From JBCDJI01 sp964351865 (GTDB lineage: Bacteria; Verrucomicrobiota; Verrucomicrobiia; Methylacidiphilales; JBCBYL01), in the NCBI GenBank assembly GCA_964351865.1, contig CAYGPJ010000012.1, positions 1 through 64,000 of the forward strand: 64,000 bases of DNA, written 5' to 3'. The notes below the pieces were generated by a model that saw nothing but the letters and a program-made list of their open reading frames with translations, was not told the origin of the DNA and made no database searches. Both the position numbers and the translations under genes were made by a program. The stretch's first letter is position 1, and every line of letters starts with the position of its first letter. Positions 60,027-64,000 of this stretch are shown here, piece after piece.

Positions 60027-61106
60027 TTAAAATTTCAGTTTTGTGATGCCTCTGCCGGGGATGACGGAACCGATGACCCAGGCTTGGGTTTTGTCGAGAA
60101 TCTTGATGGCGTCTTTAGCCGAAACGATGGCGACCATGCCGATGCCCATATTGAAGACGTGATGTAATTCTTCTGGCGATACGCCGCTCTTGTCCTGAAT
60201 AAAATCAAAAATTGGGGGCATTTTCCAAGAGCCGACATTGATCTCCACATCCACTTTTTTAGGGAGCACGCGCGGAATATTATCAACGAATCCTCCGCCG
60301 GTGATGTGAGCGAGACCCTTGAAGGTGACGCGCTTGGAGAGTTTTTTGAGTAGGGGCTGGTAGTTGACGTGGGTGGCCAGCAGGGCAGCACCAATGGTCT
60401 GGTTACTGCCGGGCAATGGTGAGGAGACAGACAGTTTTAACTCGTTGAACAGGATCGAGCGAGCCAGTGAAAATCCGTTGGTATGCAGACCGGAGGATGG
60501 GAATCCGACCACGACATCGCCAGCCTTGATCTTCGAGCCGTCGATCATCTTCTTTTTATCAACGATCCCGACGATGGTGCCGACCAGATCGTAATCTTCG
60601 CCATGATAGAGGCCCGGCATCTGAGCGGTTTCACCGCCGATCAGGGCACATTTTGAGTCAGCGCAGGCGGAAGCCATGCCGCTGAGGATCTGGCTGAAGA
60701 CATCCGGATCGAGACTGGAGGTGCCGAGGTAATCCAAGAAGAAAAGTGGTTCGGCACCCAGCACCGCGATGTCATCGATACAGTGGTTGACCAGATCCGA
60801 CCCGATGGTGTCGTGCTTGTTCATCATGGATGCCACTTTCAGCTTGGTACCGACCCCGTCGATGCTGCTGACCAGCACCGGATGTTTATATTTTTTGAAG
60901 CGTGCGTCGAAGAGCCCGCCGAATCCGCCAATGGCACCCAGCACTTCCGGGCGGTGGGTGGATTTGATTTGTGCTCCAATTCCCGCTTTCACTGAATTGC
61001 CGAGTTGGAGGTCGACTCCGGCTTTCGCGTAGGCGGTTTTCTTCTTCGCGGCTGGCTGCTTCTTTGCAGACTTCTTCTTCGGTGATGCTTTAGGAGCTGA
61101 ACTCAT
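60027..61106 (-). CDS. purM: Phosphoribosylformylglycinamidine cyclo-ligase PurM
   Basis: 359 residues. Forms the imidazole ring of AIR in purine synthesis. SIDGVGTKLKVASMMNKHDT, LIGGETAQMPGLYHGEDYDL and LAHITGGGFVDNIPRVLPKK are PurM signatures. The first 25 residues (SAPKASPKKKSAKKQPAAKK) form a Lys/Ala-rich extension absent from most homologues. Such tails are seen on some Verrucomicrobia proteins and look disordered. Confidence 0.95.
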   Translation of the reverse strand: MSSAPKASPKKKSAKKQPAAKKKTAYAKAGVDLQLGNSVKAGIGAQIKSTHRPEVLGAIGGFGGLFDARFKKYKHPVLVSSIDGVGTKLKVASMMNKHDTIGSDLVNHCIDDIAVLGAEPLFFLDYLGTSSLDPDVFSQILSGMASACADSKCALIGGETAQMPGLYHGEDYDLVGTIVGIVDKKKMIDGSKIKAGDVVVGFPSSGLHTNGFSLARSILFNELKLSVSSPLPGSNQTIGAALLATHVNYQPLLKKLSKRVTFKGLAHITGGGFVDNIPRVLPKKVDVEINVGSWKMPPIFDFIQDKSGVSPEELHHVFNMGIGMVAIVSAKDAIKILDKTQAWVIGSVIPGRGITKLKF

Positions 61107-61176
61107 GTGTGTGGAAAAATAGACAGTCTAACCGGAGAGGACACGCAGAAAGTTAAAAAATGTGATTAAGGGATTA

Positions 61177-61260
61177 GAGCGTTTGGTGGATATATTGCCG
61201 CACGATAACGCCTTAAAAGGGACGGAGGAGTTCATGCATGAACTCCTCCGTCCCTTTTAT
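61177..61260. repeat. REP-like palindrome R6 with conserved flank
   Basis: The palindrome 61214-61259 is identical to R5 (31227-31272), and the preceding 37 bases are also conserved with a few changes. Located between the purM and rmuC genes. The remaining gap ends in AATCACT-type microrepeats at 61340-61380. Confidence 0.88.
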
Positions 61261-61375
61261 TCGACCACCCTATGAGAAAGATTGAATGCAAAATCCTCTA
61301 AGAGATTGGGTGATTATGCAGGAAGTCGACTATGTGCGTGCGTTCCCGTTCTCAATCACCTAATCACTCAATTAC

Positions 61376-62512
61376 TTAATCCCCGTCACCCAGCACAAAC
61401 TCGCCATCGCCATCCTTGAGCTGGGTCATGGTTTTGTCAAAGCGGTCGAGATCGCGGTTGGCTTTGGTGTAGTCGTTCTGAGCCTGCTGGAGGCGTTGGC
61501 CGACTTTTTCAAAATCGGTGCGAAAATTTCGGAAATGCCGCTCCATGTTCTGGATGGATTTCATCATCTCGCGCGCATTTTCCTGCATTTCGTAGCCACG
61601 GAAGGCCAGCGCCACCGCATACAGGGTCGCTCCCATGGTATTCGGAGAAACCAGACTGACTTTGACGTTGCGGCAGTGCTGCATCAGGTCGGTCTGTTTC
61701 AGGATCTCATAATACAGGCTCTCGCTGGGGACAAAGAGGAAGGCTTGGTCGGCGGTGCCCAGTTCCGGGCGGATATATTTTTTGGCGATGTCGCTGGCCA
61801 TATGTTTGATGATCGCAGCCAGTTCTTTACGGGCGATGACCATGGCGGCTTCATCTCGACTCTCATCCATCAACGCCACGATCTTGTCTTTAGGAAACTT
61901 GGCATCGATGCACATTTTCACGTCTTTAATGGTGATGGTGGCGTCCGGTTGGCAGCCTTCGGCCAGTCGTGGTTGCCATTCGAAGGACCCCACCGGCAGG
62001 ATGTCTTCCAGCAGTTGCTGGAGCGCGGTTTCACCGAAATTCCCCTGCAGCTTGGGCGAGGCGAGGATGTGGTTGAGCTCCCCGACTTGTTCGCTGACTT
62101 TGAGCATCTGATCCGCACTGGATTTGAGATGAGTCAGGCTTTTGTTCATTTCCCGGAAGGCGCCGAAATTCTGATCAAAGTTTTCCTGCAGCTTCTTTTC
62201 CACCCCACCGCGAATTTCCTGCAGGCGTGCATTGGTCTGGGTCTGCAACGCTTCAAAGCGGTTTTCCAGAATGAGGGATTGATTGCGCAGCGACTGTTGC
62301 ACTTCCTCACGTAACTGCTGGCTGCTTTGAGAGCTGAAGTCCCGGTAATCCGCCTTCTGATCACCGAGAGACTTCTGCAGGATCTCACGCAGTCCGGAGA
62401 GGTCACGTGACTGGCTGGATTGCAGACGTGAAGGCAGTTGCAGCACGATCACCAGACATACCAGCGCGATCAGTAACGCGACTCCACATAATATGGCAAC
62501 AACAGTCAACAT
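61376..62512 (-). CDS. rmuC: RmuC-family DNA recombination protein
   Basis: 378 residues. An N-terminal membrane helix (LTVVAILCGVALLIALVCLV) and a long coiled coil (about 30-150) precede the RmuC nuclease-fold domain (GNFGETALQQLLEDILPVGS; IDAKFPKDKIVALMDESRDE; YALALAFRGYEMQ-like C-terminal helix). RmuC limits inverted-repeat-mediated rearrangement in E. coli, which is of interest given the many palindromes here. Residues 165-340 carry the core. Confidence 0.9.
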   Translation of the reverse strand: MLTVVAILCGVALLIALVCLVIVLQLPSRLQSSQSRDLSGLREILQKSLGDQKADYRDFSSQSSQQLREEVQQSLRNQSLILENRFEALQTQTNARLQEIRGGVEKKLQENFDQNFGAFREMNKSLTHLKSSADQMLKVSEQVGELNHILASPKLQGNFGETALQQLLEDILPVGSFEWQPRLAEGCQPDATITIKDVKMCIDAKFPKDKIVALMDESRDEAAMVIARKELAAIIKHMASDIAKKYIRPELGTADQAFLFVPSESLYYEILKQTDLMQHCRNVKVSLVSPNTMGATLYAVALAFRGYEMQENAREMMKSIQNMERHFRNFRTDFEKVGQRLQQAQNDYTKANRDLDRFDKTMTQLKDGDGEFVLGDGD

Positions 62513-62585
62513 GTTGACATCATCTCTTACCGTGCCCGGGAGTCAATAAGGGACACGGGCAACGCTGCAAATGACTTAACCACTT

Positions 62586-64000
62586 CTACCCTAATTCACC
62601 GTTGTCATCATTCACGATATGGAGAATGTTGAGGCAGTGGTTACCGATGCGTTCCATGTGGTTGAGCATATCGACATAGAGCATTTCGGCGGCGATCTCT
62701 TCGGAGGTGCTCATACGCTGCATGGCGAAGCGGCGCAAGCGCTTGCGGGAGCGGTTGATTTCCGCTTCCAGCTCGACGCCACGGGTCATCATAGCGGGGG
62801 TGATCTCGGCACCGAAGTTAGTAGCCGTGAAATCGATCATCTGCAGCACCCATCCGGAGAATTCTTCGAGCTGGCCTTCGATCTCAGGCGACAGCGTGCG
62901 GTTTTTACGATGCCGTTTGGCGGTGAGTTTGATCAGGCGGTAGGTGCAGTCGCACATCGCTTCCAGCTCGGCGACACCACGTATGAGTGAAGTCACGCGG
63001 CTGGCACTTTCGTCGCTCAGATTTTCACTGCTGCACATCATCAAGTGATTGGTAATATTGACCGCCATCAGGTCTGAAATGTCTTCCATCTCTTTCAACT
63101 CTTTGATTTTAGCCGAGAAATCGCGCTCGGGTTGTTTATAAACCTCTTGGAAGCCGGTGAACATGTCGCGTGAGAGTTGTGCCATCCGGATGACTTCATT
63201 CTGCGCCCCGGCTAAGTTCAGCTCGCCGGTGCTGGGCAAGGCCTGACTGGATTGAATCATAGCGGCGTTCCGGACTTCGTGATCCTTACTTCTGATGGCC
63301 CAGGAGACGAATTTTACGATTTGTGGAACGAATCCGATCAGCAAGGCGGAGTTGGTGATGTTGAACAAGGTGTGAAAGAGTGCCAGATGTTCTGGCAGCG
63401 TCTCCGGATTACCGCTTTCGCCGGGCATGATGGAATCGACCAGACTGGTGAACGGAACGAAGACGATCATCATCCAGCAGACTCCGATGATATTAAAGGC
63501 GAGGTGGGCGATGGCGGTGCGGCGTGCGTTGGTATTCGCGCCGATCGCCGCGAGGTTGGCGGTGATGGTGGTGCCGACATTTTCACCTAGAATAATCGCG
63601 CAGGCGCTGGGGTAATCGATCCAGCCTTTGTAAGCCAAGGCCAGCGTAATGGCTCCGGCGGCAGATGAAGATTGAACGATGACGGTCAGCAGGCTGCCAA
63701 AGATGAAGAAGGCAAAAAACTTGGTGATGGCGCCGGCTTGCCAGTTGGTGACAAAGTCGAAGACTTCCGGATTGCTGCGCAGATCGGGAACGGAGTCTTT
63801 CAGGAAGCCGAGTCCAAGAAAGAGGATACCAAAACCGATCAGCGTGGACCCCCACTCCTCCTTGCCGAGGCGTTTGAACAGCAGCAAGCCCATGCCGATA
63901 CCGACCGCAGGAAGCGCCAGCGAAGAAACGCTGAATTTAAATCCGAGGTAGGAAACCAGCCAGAAGGTGACGGTGGTGCCGATATTTGCCCCCATGATGA
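62586..64000 (-). CDS. Na/Pi cotransporter family protein (partial at the N-terminus)
   Basis: At least 470 residues; the reading frame is open to the window edge, so the true start lies beyond it. Membrane region with the two repeated family motifs, MGANIGTTVTFWLV and, later, ILGENVGTTITANLAAIGAN. VQSSSAAGAITLALAYKG is also typical. A C-terminal PhoU-like helical domain follows (about 300-460). This is the NptA/YjbB-type phosphate transporter group. Direction may be uptake or efflux. Confidence 0.9.
   Translation of the reverse strand, partial: IMGANIGTTVTFWLVSYLGFKFSVSSLALPAVGIGMGLLLFKRLGKEEWGSTLIGFGILFLGLGFLKDSVPDLRSNPEVFDFVTNWQAGAITKFFAFFIFGSLLTVIVQSSSAAGAITLALAYKGWIDYPSACAIILGENVGTTITANLAAIGANTNARRTAIAHLAFNIIGVCWMMIVFVPFTSLVDSIMPGESGNPETLPEHLALFHTLFNITNSALLIGFVPQIVKFVSWAIRSKDHEVRNAAMIQSSQALPSTGELNLAGAQNEVIRMAQLSRDMFTGFQEVYKQPERDFSAKIKELKEMEDISDLMAVNITNHLMMCSSENLSDESASRVTSLIRGVAELEAMCDCTYRLIKLTAKRHRKNRTLSPEIEGQLEEFSGWVLQMIDFTATNFGAEITPAMMTRGVELEAEINRSRKRLRRFAMQRMSTSEEIAAEMLYVDMLNHMERIGNHCLNILHIVNDDNGELG

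Noticed and set aside
61496..62314. 272-codon plus-strand frame across rmuC
   Set aside because: Antisense to the conserved RmuC domain and coiled coil; composition is typical of a shadow frame.

Overview
The window looks like chromosome of a Verrucomicrobiota bacterium, probably class Opitutia. This is inferred from exported proteins with PEP-CTERM-type tails, a lysine/alanine-rich PurM N-terminus, many dispersed palindromes around gene ends, moderate G+C, and the mix of housekeeping genes (recA, secA, cinA, purH, purM, katG, tex, mutM). No rRNA, CRISPR array or phage structural gene was seen.

Layout. 0-4.9 kb: small membrane, exported and acetyltransferase genes. 4.9-10.1 kb: a dabB-dabA inorganic-carbon uptake operon with a divergent LysR regulator, followed by a RAYT transposase bracketed by its palindromic REP elements. 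10.8-19.0 kb: ADP-ribosylglycohydrolase, AlkD-like protein, ABC exporter, MutM, a TrkA-C membrane protein, an AbiE-like nucleotidyltransferase pair and a LysR regulator. 19.0-27.8 kb: the standout region. It runs from a sigma-54-like promoter through a long-stem structured RNA candidate, a terminator and 17 tightly packed tRNA genes (many with abnormal elbows), to SPFH/Band-7, AAA+ ATPase, RtcB RNA ligase, RlaP-type nucleotidyltransferase and HNH genes, with structured RNA candidates and terminators between genes. 27.8-31 kb: OxyR and KatG, divergent over a good OxyR site. 31.4-42.3 kb: Tex, a lactonase, and a zone of duplicated TPR and LamG/PEP-CTERM-like genes full of repeats. 42.7-53.4 kb: a possible SecM-like leader gene, secA, an Rsm22-like methyltransferase, cinA, recA, a flippase, an SDR and an aldo/keto reductase. 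53.4-64 kb: FHA protein, VCBS lipoprotein, ArsS, a membrane-anchored unknown, purH, purM, rmuC and a partial Na/Pi cotransporter.

How the main locus may work. RtcB seals RNA with 2',3'-cyclic phosphate and 5'-OH ends, the type left by anticodon nucleases. Loci combining an RNA ligase, an SPFH/Band-7 scaffold, a tRNA-like RNA and a dedicated nucleotidyltransferase are a known class of RNA-repair system (Burroughs and Aravind). What stands out here is the scale: a near non-redundant set of 17 tRNAs, about half lacking both halves of the normal D-loop/T-loop contact. I infer a damage-inducible RNA-repair and tRNA-replacement (or decoy) module acquired by transfer. Its genes have strong Shine-Dalgarno sequences, whereas most surrounding genes have none.

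A second theme is mobile palindromes. At least six full copies of a GGGACGGAG...CTCCGTCCC palindrome are scattered through the window, and one supplies the C-termini of two convergent genes.
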